Positions 18,244 through 27,680 of a stretch of DNA of 64,000 bases are shown in pieces (positions within the stretch are counted from its first letter, which is position 1; every line of letters starts with the position of its first letter). The stretch covers positions 62,001 to 126,000 of the forward strand of contig CAYTBT010000003.1 of the NCBI GenBank assembly GCA_964436125.1, given 5' to 3'. This DNA comes from CAYRFF01 sp964436125. Lineage in GTDB: Bacteria > Bacteroidota > Bacteroidia > Chitinophagales > Saprospiraceae. A program made the position numbers and the translations under genes. The notes below the pieces were generated by a model, which was given only the letters and a program-made list of their open reading frames with translations, had not been told where the DNA came from and ran no database searches.

Positions 18244-19122
18244 TCAATAAAAAGAATGCTTTGCAGCATCAAGCGTATTCAACAGGAGCGAGGTAACTGT
18301 CAAAGGTCCTACACCACCGGGAACAGGTGTTATTGCACTACAATGTTCCTTTAAACCATCAAAGTCCGCATCACCGACAATCCTGTAACCTTTTGCACGA
18401 CTGGAATCATTTATCCGATTTATTCCCACATCAATAACGACCGCCCCTTCTTTCACCATCTCTTTTTTCAGATAATGGGCTTTCCCTATGGCAACAATAA
18501 TAATGTCACCTTGTTTGATTATCGCCCCGGGATTTTCAGTCCTACTATGAACAACCGTAACAGTACAATTGCCAGGTTCTCGACGAGAGGAAAGCAGAAT
18601 ACTGATCGGCCTTCCTACGATTGCAGAGCGACCTATAACGACACAATGTTTACCTTCTGTATCAATCTCGTAATTATCCAATAATTGAAGAATACCATAA
18701 GGCGTCGCTGGCAAATAAGACGGAAGATTAAGCATCATTCTTCCGAGATTGGCAGGATGAAAGCCATCGACGTCTTTATCAGGCGCAATAGCAAGATTAA
18801 TTTTATCTTTATCTATATGCTCGGGAAGTGGTAATTGAACCATAAAACCATCGACAAGATCATCCTTATTCAGTTTATCAATAAGTTCCAGTAATTCCTC
18901 TTCACGTACACTCTCATCAAGATGAATCAAACTTGATTCCATGCCTACCTTTTTACAACTTTTGACTTTGCTTTTAACATAGGAAGCCGATGCAGGATTA
19001 TTGCCCACAAGTACTACAACAAGGTGCGGAGATCGACCGTGTACACTCTCCAAGTCTTGGACTTCTACAGCAATCCTTTTCTTTAATTTCTTTGACAACT
19101 TTTTACCATCCAGTAACTTCAT
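18244..19122 (-). CDS. folD: Bifunctional methylenetetrahydrofolate dehydrogenase / methenyltetrahydrofolate cyclohydrolase FolD
   Basis: A 292-residue FolD of normal length. Signatures are ASASYVKSKVKSCKKVGM with the catalytic Lys (about residues 49-66), DGFMVQLPLPEHI, PDKDVDGFHPANLGRM, and the NADP-binding VVIGRSAIVGRPISILL. PGGVGPLTVTSLLLNT closes the C-terminus. The enzyme interconverts 5,10-methylene- and 10-formyl-tetrahydrofolate in the cytoplasm for purine and fMet-tRNA synthesis. A possible -7 element lies about 120 bp upstream. Confidence 0.97.
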   Translation of the reverse strand: MKLLDGKKLSKKLKKRIAVEVQDLESVHGRSPHLVVVLVGNNPASASYVKSKVKSCKKVGMESSLIHLDESVREEELLELIDKLNKDDLVDGFMVQLPLPEHIDKDKINLAIAPDKDVDGFHPANLGRMMLNLPSYLPATPYGILQLLDNYEIDTEGKHCVVIGRSAIVGRPISILLSSRREPGNCTVTVVHSRTENPGAIIKQGDIIIVAIGKAHYLKKEMVKEGAVVIDVGINRINDSSRAKGYRIVGDADFDGLKEHCSAITPVPGGVGPLTVTSLLLNTLDAAKHSFY

Positions 19123-19797
19123 TCATTCAGTTTTACATTGTTGAAGAGGTGAATTCATTTAACACAAGTAATTTCATGAGACTCCATTTATTTGCTTACG
19201 CAAATATTCTTATCCGTCAACCCTTATCCATATTCCTCTCCGCAAAGATATCCATTGCAGAGCAATTCACAGCTTTTCACCATCGACTTTTCTTTAAAAC
19301 AAAAGGATATTCTTCTATTCTCAAGCCATAACTACATCATTTCAATCAATTCAAAAGGTCTTAATTTTACTTTTCATATATTATACTAAGCAATATAAGA
19401 ATACAGAAAAGAAGATAAGTAATAAGCACTGTAGTATATCGATCTAATCGTGAGTCAAAATCAAAATAATTACTATTTTCTTCAACAATTCTTTTTATTC
19501 TACATTTTATTTTATATTCGAACCTTGTTACTTAATTTGCTTTACTGACGACAATGCAAGAAAGATAATCTATAGCCATTTAATCAGCGACAACGCTGGT
19601 ATAATGCAATTCACAGGACAGATAATCCCTAAATATTGCTCGTTTAAGTGAAGTGATAGAGTAAATGGAATTAATTGCAATAATCTTATATTGTTGTTGT
19701 TTTAATGAATTAACATAGTAATAACATTATAATGACAGAAATAAAATTATTGCGGTGTATTTATTAATTATCAAGCATCATTTTAAACATTTATGTT
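19123..19797. other. Long AT-rich spacer between folD and the AT-hook gene
   Basis: 675 bp with no supported gene; the short frames here lack ribosome-binding sites and family features. It holds the perfect inverted repeat TTTGC-TTAC-GCAAA (19191-19204) and a minus-strand TATCTTTG element (19243-19250) that may be the folD promoter. The stretch from 19400 to 19797 is strongly AT-rich and probably carries the promoter of the AT-hook gene. Confidence 0.5.
19243..19250 (-). promoter_or_regulatory. Possible -7 promoter element of folD
   Basis: TATCTTTG (minus strand) fits TAnnTTTG exactly, about 120 bp upstream of the folD ATG. No -33 TTTG was found at the usual distance and the leader would be long. 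Confidence 0.35.
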
Positions 19798-20511
19798 ATG
19801 GACAATTCAAGTTTAACACAGTTGGAGATCCAAAATCTCATCAATCTGTACAATTCTGAATTGAGAAAGCTGCATTTTCAATACAGCAAAACTCAGAATA
19901 CTATTAAGGAGCTACAAGACTCTCTTGAAGGAGTTGAAATAGGTCAACAAGTCCCAGGAGATATAAGTACTGTAGAAGAACCGGAAACACCGGTAAAACG
20001 CGGTCCGGGAAGACCACCGAAGAAGCGTGGACCGGGAAGACCGCCTAAGGCCAAACGTGGACCGGGAAGACCGCCTAAGGCCAAGCGTGGTCCGGGAAGA
20101 CCACCGAAGGCCAAGCGTGGTCCGGGAAGACCACCGAAGAAACGTGGACCGGGAAGACCACCGAAGAAACGTGGACCGGGAAGACCACCAAAGGCTAAAA
20201 GTGCTTCAACCGGCACTAAAAGCTCTTCTACAGGTAGAAAGAAACGCGTAGTGAAAGGTGGTGGTTATAAGCTGAGTGATTGGGATAAGTTCCTTATTCA
20301 TACAATTCAACAAAGTAGTAGCCCCATGATTAATAAAGAGATTCTCGCTGTTGCAAAGGAAAAGTATAAGAATGAGTCAGAATCCAATTTAAGTGGAAAA
20401 ATCTCTCGTTCTATCCATAAACTTGCCAATAAGCGGAAAGTTCTTAAAAAGCATAAGTACGAGGGTCGCGGCTATGCTTATACAGTTAATCCTAATGCTA
20501 AGTGGCATTAA
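19798..20511 (+). CDS. AT-hook, histone H1-like nucleoid protein
   Basis: A 237-residue basic protein in three parts. Residues 1-50 look like a coiled coil ([20 protein letters not shown]). Residues about 66-139 hold seven copies of KRGPGRPPK, some followed by Ala; the GRP core is the AT-hook that binds the minor groove of AT-rich DNA. Residues about 155-237 resemble a small winged-helix domain ([45 protein letters not shown]). It is inferred to bind and bridge AT-rich DNA. The repeat units are nearly identical at DNA level, so the array is probably recent and length-variable. It is flanked by long gene-free AT-rich spacers and stands alone. Confidence 0.85.
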   Translation: MDNSSLTQLEIQNLINLYNSELRKLHFQYSKTQNTIKELQDSLEGVEIGQQVPGDISTVEEPETPVKRGPGRPPKKRGPGRPPKAKRGPGRPPKAKRGPGRPPKAKRGPGRPPKKRGPGRPPKKRGPGRPPKAKSASTGTKSSSTGRKKRVVKGGGYKLSDWDKFLIHTIQQSSSPMINKEILAVAKEKYKNESESNLSGKISRSIHKLANKRKVLKKHKYEGRGYAYTVNPNAKWH

Positions 20512-21259
20512 TACACTTTGTTTCTCAGTTTACATGGGGCTTCTGAGTGGATATTTTCTCGTGAATAGTTTTTATCTATAATTTCCCTGATATATCACTT
20601 TATGCCAGCCTTTTAAGCTAGAACAAGCATAGTATTATATTACTGAAGAAAGAAGGTAGAATAACTTATTAATCCAGGTTATAAATCCGGGCTATTGTCG
20701 TTTATATCAGTGCCACGGAAAGCCTGACTACTTAATCGGATAAGTTATTCTCCTTTTATCTCTCTTTTCCTTTCACATCTGTGCATATCCCTTATTTCCC
20801 AAATTATGTAATGCGCCAGGGTCGCACACGATAGAAATGTGCCTGAATGTAGTCTTTGATTCGACGAGACCTTTGGCCCTTAAACAACCATTAATGAGGA
20901 AATCAAGATCTCCCATCCTAGACTATCAGAAGCTTTTATACTTACTAGCCGCTCACAGAAACTCGTCTTTATTCCGCCCAGGACAGATCCAGCGACAACT
21001 TGACATTCTTATGCCTCATCAGTACTACTCTCATTTATGATAAAAACCAAATTCGAGCAAGCACATACCCGACAGAATGCGACCTGCGGCCATACCGGGG
21101 ACATATATTCACATTTAAAGACCTTTCTGTCTTTAATTTTGCATTTGCCGAAAGGCAGAATAGAGAGATTAAATCATCAAGCTATGCATAAGGAATTAAG
21201 TTCAGCATTCTAGATCAAACAACTTTTATCAAGGTCAGAGGACGCAATAAATCAGATGT
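20512..21259. other. Gene-free spacer after the AT-hook gene
   Basis: 748 bp without a supported gene. A 12-bp inverted repeat, AGAATAACTTAT (20658-20669) with ATAAGTTATTCT (20740-20751), encloses 70 bp and is followed by pyrimidine-rich sequence; it might end the AT-hook transcript. Two plus-strand frames of 63-67 codons in 20837-21191 show no protein-like features and were not called. Confidence 0.4.
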
Positions 21260-23539
21260 TTAGAAGAAAAACTTAGCACCGATGCTAGGCAAAATCGGAA
21301 GCTGGTTTATGCGTTCATACTCGATACGATTAAAGTAAAATATATTTTTGCGGTCATAAACATTGGTGACACTTGCTGTAAGTTCGAGACCAGTATTTTC
21401 ACTGAGCTCAATGCGCTTTTTAATTGAAATGTCAAGTCGGTGATAACTAGGTAATCGACCGCCGAATCTCTTGGTGTCATAGATAATGCCGATTTCTTTC
21501 GGATTATTGGTCTTATAATCGGGAAAATCCCCATCGAGGAATGAATAAAAAGTATAAAAACCTTTAGTCTTGGTAAAAGGGAACCCGGTCCCGAAGTTCC
21601 ATCTGGCGCTGACTGTCCATGAATCATCTTTCCCAAAGGAAAAATTACCTAAGACATTTAAATTGTGCCGTCTATCAAATACCGTAGGATAGACTTGCTC
21701 GCCATCTTTTCTATTGACAAATCCATAGGAATAAGCAAGCCACAAGTACCACGGTCCTGAGCTATACTTGGCTGAGAATTCTGCTCCATAAGCCTCCCCT
21801 ACGACACTGATATAGTCCGGATCATTTAAATCGCGCTTATTGTTGTTGATATTTATCAAGTTTAGAAAATCTTTATAATAGGCTTCAAGATTCAATTGTA
21901 ATCTATGTGATGGATCATACTCAACACCGGCGACATAATGTATAGCTCGTTGCAATTGCGTATTCAATTTCTGACCGGTAACCGGGCTGTACAAGGCTGC
22001 CTCAGGGCCGGAGAGGAAACCATAAAAGAGATTCACAATTTCATTTTCATTGACCGTAGAAATAAGGTTCTGCGTATAGTATCCAGTTGCCGCTTTCAAT
22101 CTAAATTTATCGGTTATATTATACTTCAGGCCTAGTCGCGGCTCAAAGCTAGGTTCACCAAATGTCGCATAATACTGGAATCGCACTGATGGATCGAGAA
22201 TCAGGTCTCCGAGGATGAATTTATACTTGGCATAAGCACTTAATTCTATCGTGTTCTGGTCATCGTCATAATGATGGTTGAGATTATTGACAAAGTCAAA
22301 TTCCGTATTAAATCCCTCCATTCTGATACCGTATTCTAGCTTGTTATCTCCATAGACATTGGTAAGATCGAGGTGCAATGCATAATTCAATATCTTATTA
22401 TTCCTTGGTTTCCCATCAAACTTATCAAGGTTAATCGCATATTCTGATATTGACACGCCACCATTGACAATCACATTACTACTCGGTGGTATTACCTTAA
22501 AATTGGTCCCTGCTCCCCATGAATTCCATTTTAAGCTAGCAAGATCGACGTAATTTACCATATCGGAGAAGTTGAAACCAAATAACTCCCAATTGGTCCC
22601 AAGGCTAGATAGCAATGAAACCTTTCCATAAATATCTGTATAATCAAATGGCAATCCATTTTCTTTATCTCTTGCTGCATAATCATATAATGACCGCGAG
22701 GTGTATGGTAGAAGTGACTTCTTTGCTGTAATGAGGTATGAAAGGCTTGTCTTGTTATCTTCACTCAATGGAATTATAGGCCCCTCCAGCAATGCCTTGG
22801 CCTGAAATGGTGATGCAGATACGAGTCCTGAAAATCGTTTCCTATTTCCACTGCGCATAGAAATATCCACGACTGCTGAAATACGTCCGCCATACCTAGC
22901 ATCAAATCCTCCTGTCAAGACTTCCACATTATTAATTGCTGCCGTTTCAAATACCGAATAAAAACCAATGCTATGAAAGGCATTGTATATCGTCATTCCA
23001 TCTAGTAGTATTTTATTCTGTACAGGGGCTCCACCACGGATGTACAAACGCCCGCCTTGATCTCCGGTAAAAATAATCCCGGGAATAACGGAGAGATATT
23101 GTGCGATATCCGGTGCGCCTCCTGTTGAAGGAAGAAGTTTAATCTGCTTCTGGCTTAAAGTAACACTGGAAATACGCACTTCTTCTTTCCTTTGCTTTTC
23201 TTGCGCAGAAATATTTACCCTGGAAAGACTGATATTCCCTTTGGGAAGGATAAATGATAGATTCTTAATCTCTCGTTCACCGAGCTCAACATGAATTGTA
23301 TCAGGTTTATAACCAATAAAAGAGGCGACCACATCATAGCTGCCTGCCTCGACATTGGTCATATTAAAAAATCCTTCTTCATCGGCTGATACACTATAGT
23401 CTGTTCCTATGATAAAAACATCAGCGTACATAATCGGGTTTCCACTCTCTTCATCGAGAACAGTACCACGGATAATAGAGCCTTGCCCCATTGCCAAAGA
23501 AGTATATAATAATGCTGTTAAAATGTAAATATATCGCAT
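21260..23539 (-). CDS. TonB-dependent receptor with CarboxypepD regulatory-like domain
   Basis: A 759-residue outer-membrane receptor from the ATG at 23539; an ATG 39 bp further upstream would put 13 polar residues before the signal peptide, so it was not chosen. The signal peptide ends LAMGQG. A CarboxypepD-like domain (GTVLDEESGNPIMYADVFI, about 22-105) is followed by the plug domain: SVTLSQKQIKLLPSTGGAPDIAQYLSVIPGI, GDQGGRLYIRGGAPVQNKILLDG, and VEVLTGGFDARYGGRIS. The remainder is a beta-barrel ending in GAKFFF, a typical terminal Phe. It imports an unidentified ligand using TonB energy. It is monocistronic, with no SusD neighbour. Confidence 0.93.
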   Translation of the reverse strand: MRYIYILTALLYTSLAMGQGSIIRGTVLDEESGNPIMYADVFIIGTDYSVSADEEGFFNMTNVEAGSYDVVASFIGYKPDTIHVELGEREIKNLSFILPKGNISLSRVNISAQEKQRKEEVRISSVTLSQKQIKLLPSTGGAPDIAQYLSVIPGIIFTGDQGGRLYIRGGAPVQNKILLDGMTIYNAFHSIGFYSVFETAAINNVEVLTGGFDARYGGRISAVVDISMRSGNRKRFSGLVSASPFQAKALLEGPIIPLSEDNKTSLSYLITAKKSLLPYTSRSLYDYAARDKENGLPFDYTDIYGKVSLLSSLGTNWELFGFNFSDMVNYVDLASLKWNSWGAGTNFKVIPPSSNVIVNGGVSISEYAINLDKFDGKPRNNKILNYALHLDLTNVYGDNKLEYGIRMEGFNTEFDFVNNLNHHYDDDQNTIELSAYAKYKFILGDLILDPSVRFQYYATFGEPSFEPRLGLKYNITDKFRLKAATGYYTQNLISTVNENEIVNLFYGFLSGPEAALYSPVTGQKLNTQLQRAIHYVAGVEYDPSHRLQLNLEAYYKDFLNLININNNKRDLNDPDYISVVGEAYGAEFSAKYSSGPWYLWLAYSYGFVNRKDGEQVYPTVFDRRHNLNVLGNFSFGKDDSWTVSARWNFGTGFPFTKTKGFYTFYSFLDGDFPDYKTNNPKEIGIIYDTKRFGGRLPSYHRLDISIKKRIELSENTGLELTASVTNVYDRKNIFYFNRIEYERINQLPILPSIGAKFFF

Positions 23540-24064
23540 TCGCCTTGTTTTAATGTTGAGTCCTTCTTCCGATCTCAAGTATAATTATCCATTTGTGGAC
23601 CTTTATTTTACTTGCTTTTCCTTTCATCCGTCCTATTCTAGTGCACATTAAACTTATATAAAGAGTAATATGCTCAAGCATAAAGGCCAAAATGACTCTT
23701 TCTAGTAATTTTAGCCTGGCAAACTTACTGAATCAATCAGAAAAATCCGACTTCTTCACTTCATTCATAGAAAATTAACATTTGAATGGACCGGTCGCCT
23801 ATAACCTTGTTATACTCGTCTATCTCAATTTAAAACGGAGCTGACCTTTCCGCTGTTGAAGAACGGCTTTTATAGCCTATGATTCACTCGTTTATTAATC
23901 AAAATCCTGTGTAGTGTATTTCATAGAAAAGGACTATCCCATCACTTTAAGATGAAATTGCCCTCTTCTATACAACCCTTGTGTCTTACTCGCTTTTATA
24001 CCCAAAGTATGTGGTCTTACTGAGACGCATTGCATATTTTCAATATAGAAATCTGCGATATATT
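23540..24064. other. Gene-free spacer
   Basis: About 525 bp between two minus-strand genes. No open frame with protein-like content, RNA gene or clear terminator was recognised. It should hold the promoter of the TonB-dependent receptor gene. Confidence 0.4.
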
Positions 24065-26110
24065 TCAATCAATTCTATGAATCTCTCCATCGGTAATCGT
24101 CACTACTTGTGCGCCTTTATAACCACGACTGATTACCTTCTGCTGTATTGCTCTTGCGGTATCGACATCAGAATAATCTCCTAGGAGAAAGATAGTGAAG
24201 TTTCCATGTTTCATCCTCTGAATATTTCCAAGTTCATCAACCTTCTCCGGGCTAAACCATTTGGGTTGTGAATAGGTGGCAATTCTGACTTTATATTTTC
24301 CGACCGGAGTTGATTCCGCAGCAAAATCGTCATCCTGGCGCTCAGTAGATGCAGATTGTTGCGTTTCAGCCGCTTGTTCTGCCACTGTAGGCCTTAAATC
24401 AGCAGAACTTGAGCTATATATTACTTGCTCTTCAACGATAAATGCATCTCCATATCCACGGCTCCGGATGACATTCAGTGTTTTCTTTGCACGTTCATAG
24501 CTATCATAACTTCCCACTCGTATTTTGATTACTTCGGGGAAATACACCTTATATACTGCATCTACGTCGCTTAATTGCTCGCCATAGTATTGAAGTTGCT
24601 CAGTATTGTTCAATCCTACGATAGCAACTTGAACAGTATAGATAGTTTCAATATCGCCGGCTGGATTCTGCTTTATTGCAGCTAATTCGCCTTTTTCTAG
24701 CCGGTCAGTTAGTTGCACCATAACAGGAACGCTGGCTCTCCGGGCATCAGCTTCTCCACTTGTGTGCGTCTTGCCTTGGCTCACATTTGCGAAAGCTGAT
24801 TGAAATTCATTGCTCATATCAATATGCTTTTCCGTATAAGATGTATTCACTATCTCCGCTGCCTTATCCATCGTAGGCAGAGAATTAAAACTGTACACAT
24901 CCACATTTCCTTCTTCATTCATCGCAGTAAGGTAATATTGATTGCCGATATGCGTCAATGCATATTCATCGCGTTGCGTATTCACGCCATACCCAAGATT
25001 CATCGGTTTGGTCCACTCTGCTGTCTCGGCATTGAATTGAGTCTGGAAAAGATCGTATCCACCAAATCCCTTCATCCAATTACTCGCATAAACAAGCTTT
25101 TCCTTTATGCTTTGAGGAAATGTTTCGTCCCCCGCTGTATTTATAGTACTTCCCAAGTTTTCAGCTTTTGTCCACTTCCCATTCAAGGTCCGAGTCGAGC
25201 GGTAGATGTCATAACCGCCATAGCCACCCTTCTTATTACTCATGAAGTAAATAGTGTTGCCATCCGCTGTGTAACAAGCCGCTGCAGTGTTATAATCAAC
25301 GCCATTAAAGGGCATCGCCTTTATATCAATCAACTCTCCGTCAATTAATTGTGCTGTATATAAACTCATGCCATTTACCTCACTTCTCAATTCTGTAAGG
25401 AACCCAGCTTGCGTAATCCGTGTAAAAATAACCTCATTGCTCGTCGGATTCATCGCGATCAATGGCATAGCTTTCCATGCCTGTAAATCTTTTAACAGAA
25501 ATGTCGGTTGTGAAAATGAACCTCCTTCCGTTCTGTGCGTAGAAAATAGCTGCGTCGTCTCGGCAGCGGAATTAAAACTCGGCCGCACCATGTCTCGACG
25601 GTCTGAGGCATACACTATATTCTCCTCATACGCCGCAGGAAAGCCATCAAATGCCGTTGTGTTCCAGCTCATTTCTTTCCGCACTACAGCTACCTTCTGT
25701 GTTTTGGCAGTATTTTCAGCCCAGCGCATAGCTTCCACAAAATGCTGGCTAACATACGGATCAAAATTCCCATAAACTTCATAATACTTCATCGCTTCAG
25801 CATACTCTCCTTGCTTTCTCAATGCCTCAGCAAGTGGCAAATACGCTTTCTGAAAATCCGGATAATTCTTCACGATATCTTTATACACTTTAATCGCTTT
25901 CCCATCTTGTGCTGTTGTCGTGTATAAACGCGCGAGCTTGTATAACTGAAATTCATCAAGCATTTCATACGATGCCTGATATACAGCAATTGCATCGGAA
26001 TATTCCCCCATATCAGAATATACTTCTGCCAGTTCTACATTCCCTTTCTGCGCTATTATAGCTTGCGCAAATGTCATTATACATACCAAGAATAAAATTG
26101 ATTTCTTCAT
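24065..26110 (-). CDS. TPR / PD40 propeller / double SPOR domain envelope protein
   Basis: A 681-residue protein from the ATG at 26110, which begins MKKSILFLVCIMTFAQAIIAQ, a signal peptide. TPR-like helices (about 22-130: VYSDMGEYSDAIAVYQ, PLAEALRKQGEYAEAMKYY) precede a PD40 propeller (about 150-400: IVYASDRRD, YFMSNKKGGYGGYDIYRS, VYASNWMKGFGGYDLF). Two SPOR-type repeats end the protein (YTVQVAIVG...IKIRVGSYDSYERAKKTL and YKVRIATYS...IFLLGDYSDVDTARAI). SPOR domains bind denuded peptidoglycan, so a periplasmic peptidoglycan-linked scaffold is likely. TPR-PD40 proteins with an OmpA end, such as PorE, serve the T9SS; here SPOR replaces OmpA, so equivalence is only a suggestion. Confidence 0.8.
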   Translation of the reverse strand: MKKSILFLVCIMTFAQAIIAQKGNVELAEVYSDMGEYSDAIAVYQASYEMLDEFQLYKLARLYTTTAQDGKAIKVYKDIVKNYPDFQKAYLPLAEALRKQGEYAEAMKYYEVYGNFDPYVSQHFVEAMRWAENTAKTQKVAVVRKEMSWNTTAFDGFPAAYEENIVYASDRRDMVRPSFNSAAETTQLFSTHRTEGGSFSQPTFLLKDLQAWKAMPLIAMNPTSNEVIFTRITQAGFLTELRSEVNGMSLYTAQLIDGELIDIKAMPFNGVDYNTAAACYTADGNTIYFMSNKKGGYGGYDIYRSTRTLNGKWTKAENLGSTINTAGDETFPQSIKEKLVYASNWMKGFGGYDLFQTQFNAETAEWTKPMNLGYGVNTQRDEYALTHIGNQYYLTAMNEEGNVDVYSFNSLPTMDKAAEIVNTSYTEKHIDMSNEFQSAFANVSQGKTHTSGEADARRASVPVMVQLTDRLEKGELAAIKQNPAGDIETIYTVQVAIVGLNNTEQLQYYGEQLSDVDAVYKVYFPEVIKIRVGSYDSYERAKKTLNVIRSRGYGDAFIVEEQVIYSSSSADLRPTVAEQAAETQQSASTERQDDDFAAESTPVGKYKVRIATYSQPKWFSPEKVDELGNIQRMKHGNFTIFLLGDYSDVDTARAIQQKVISRGYKGAQVVTITDGEIHRID

Positions 26111-26174
26111 CTCATTTCCTTTTTTTGACCTTGAAATCGAGCTGCCGGTCCGCCGACTAGACATCTCATTTATA

Positions 26175-26206
26175 CAAAGATAGTTCTTTTATTAAACATA
26201 TACAAA
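26175..26206 (-). promoter_or_regulatory. Promoter of the TPR/PD40/SPOR gene
   Basis: On the minus strand TTTG (26203-26206), 20 bp, then TATCTTTG (26175-26182) match both halves of the Bacteroidota sigma-ABfr-type promoter. Transcription would begin near 26168, leaving a leader of about 58 nt to the ATG at 26110, which supports that start. Confidence 0.75.
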
Positions 26207-26435
26207 TTTTTTATAATATGTACTTCTATTTCTATCAGTGTAATTCAAATAAGAAATATTGATGTTATGAATTCTGTGGAGCTTATTGTGAACTTGCAAG
26301 GTTGTGAAATCACAAAATCGCAAAATTGTTAAGTCGTAGGGACGAAATCAAGGAATTTAATAAGGTACAGCCCAATTGTATTGTGCCCCGGTTTCATATC
26401 AGTTTTAAAAAACCACTCAATATTGACTAAAACAC

Positions 26436-27680
26436 TCAGTGCTTTCTTATCTGAAATTTATGTTCATAGTTCCCTATCTGCGGATAAAAGGGATCAATAT
26501 AATGATAGACAGTATCACTGATTGCGCCGAGTTGTGGCTGACCTGCATCAATCCACGCGGTGTACCAGGCTGACCCTACTGCCTTAATTGCATGGCGGAA
26601 GCGTTTCTCTACCATATCATTCATCGCCTCATTATAGGCTGCAGCATAAGCTGCACATTCTGTGCGGACAATCCTTCCCAATCTCTCGTCGTAGCAATAA
26701 ATAGCTGATTTATCCCAGCTTTCTCTCAGACGTTTTTCAATCAATAGAACGGAATCAACATAGGAATGGCTTTTCAACACAATGTCCCAGAAATATTTCT
26801 CTTTATTCTCAATATAAACAGCTTTTCCTACAAAAAAATCAAACTGACGCTCAGCAAAGAGTTCCGGTATTCTACTCTCCCAAAATGCATGAATTCCATC
26901 CTGTCCGGTAAGGTCGCCATCATAGTTGACCGTTGTATGTAGAGGCACATGTGCATCGGCAATATAATGGCCGAGCTCAGCAGCATAATTTAAGATGCGT
27001 GGCACATCTTTTTTCTTAAAAGCATCGGTGAGTCTGTGTTGCATACGTGGCAGAAAATAAGGCACCACACCGAATGGAGATAATCGATCCACACCGACAA
27101 TTGTGTAGTGAGCGCTACTGTCTTTCTCCCCTATTTCTGCAAGGAAAATGCTTGCATCCACTTCCCATTCCTCTGCATAATATTGCGGATAAAAAAGATG
27201 ATTAAAAGCATGCAGGTAATTCCCTTTGGAAATAACTAGCTCCTTGCCGTCCGGGAGGTTGATTTTCACTGAATCCACCACAAATGATTCCTTCACCGGA
27301 AAATTAAACATCTCAACGGTATCGCCTTCATCACTGACGGCCTTCAAGACGGTAAACTTGGCGAGTGCTGTTCTCCAGTCGCGCGGCAGGTTATCAAATG
27401 GCGGCTCTCCCCAGTGATCGATATCGATATAGTGGCGGATTGCTTCAAATGAATTGGAATATCGTCGTTTATCGGGATCGACTGCATGCTCACTGATAAA
27501 ATTGATATTTTTCTTAAAAAACACTATGAGTTCCGGCGGTAAGGTAAATACCGCCATACGATTAATGAGTCGATGCGCATAAAAACCCCAATCTTCATCA
27601 ACATGAAGCGGGAATGCTAGCGTAAATGAAAACATGCAAGCCGCTGCAATGAGTATCGCTATATTCCGTAAGCAGCGCAT
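26436..27680 (-). CDS. Zinc-dependent phospholipase C / S1-P1 nuclease-like protein
   Basis: A 414-residue exported protein (signal peptide about 1-22). The metal-binding core is AELGHYIADAHVPLHTT followed by GIHAFWESRIPE, giving the His/Asp ligands and HxxxE spacing of the zinc-dependent phospholipase C and S1/P1 nuclease fold. The N-terminal WGFYAHRLINRMAVF supplies another early His. Whether it cleaves phospholipid or nucleic acid cannot be decided. It is the last gene of the eight-gene cluster, starting within the stop of the DUF4340 gene (TAATG). Confidence 0.85.
   Translation of the reverse strand: MRCLRNIAILIAAACMFSFTLAFPLHVDEDWGFYAHRLINRMAVFTLPPELIVFFKKNINFISEHAVDPDKRRYSNSFEAIRHYIDIDHWGEPPFDNLPRDWRTALAKFTVLKAVSDEGDTVEMFNFPVKESFVVDSVKINLPDGKELVISKGNYLHAFNHLFYPQYYAEEWEVDASIFLAEIGEKDSSAHYTIVGVDRLSPFGVVPYFLPRMQHRLTDAFKKKDVPRILNYAAELGHYIADAHVPLHTTVNYDGDLTGQDGIHAFWESRIPELFAERQFDFFVGKAVYIENKEKYFWDIVLKSHSYVDSVLLIEKRLRESWDKSAIYCYDERLGRIVRTECAAYAAAYNEAMNDMVEKRFRHAIKAVGSAWYTAWIDAGQPQLGAISDTVYHYIDPFYPQIGNYEHKFQIRKH

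Noticed and set aside
19944..20216. 90-codon minus-strand frame of repeated GLPGPR units
   Set aside because: It is the reverse reading of the AT-hook repeat array; the plus-strand frame has the full gene context.
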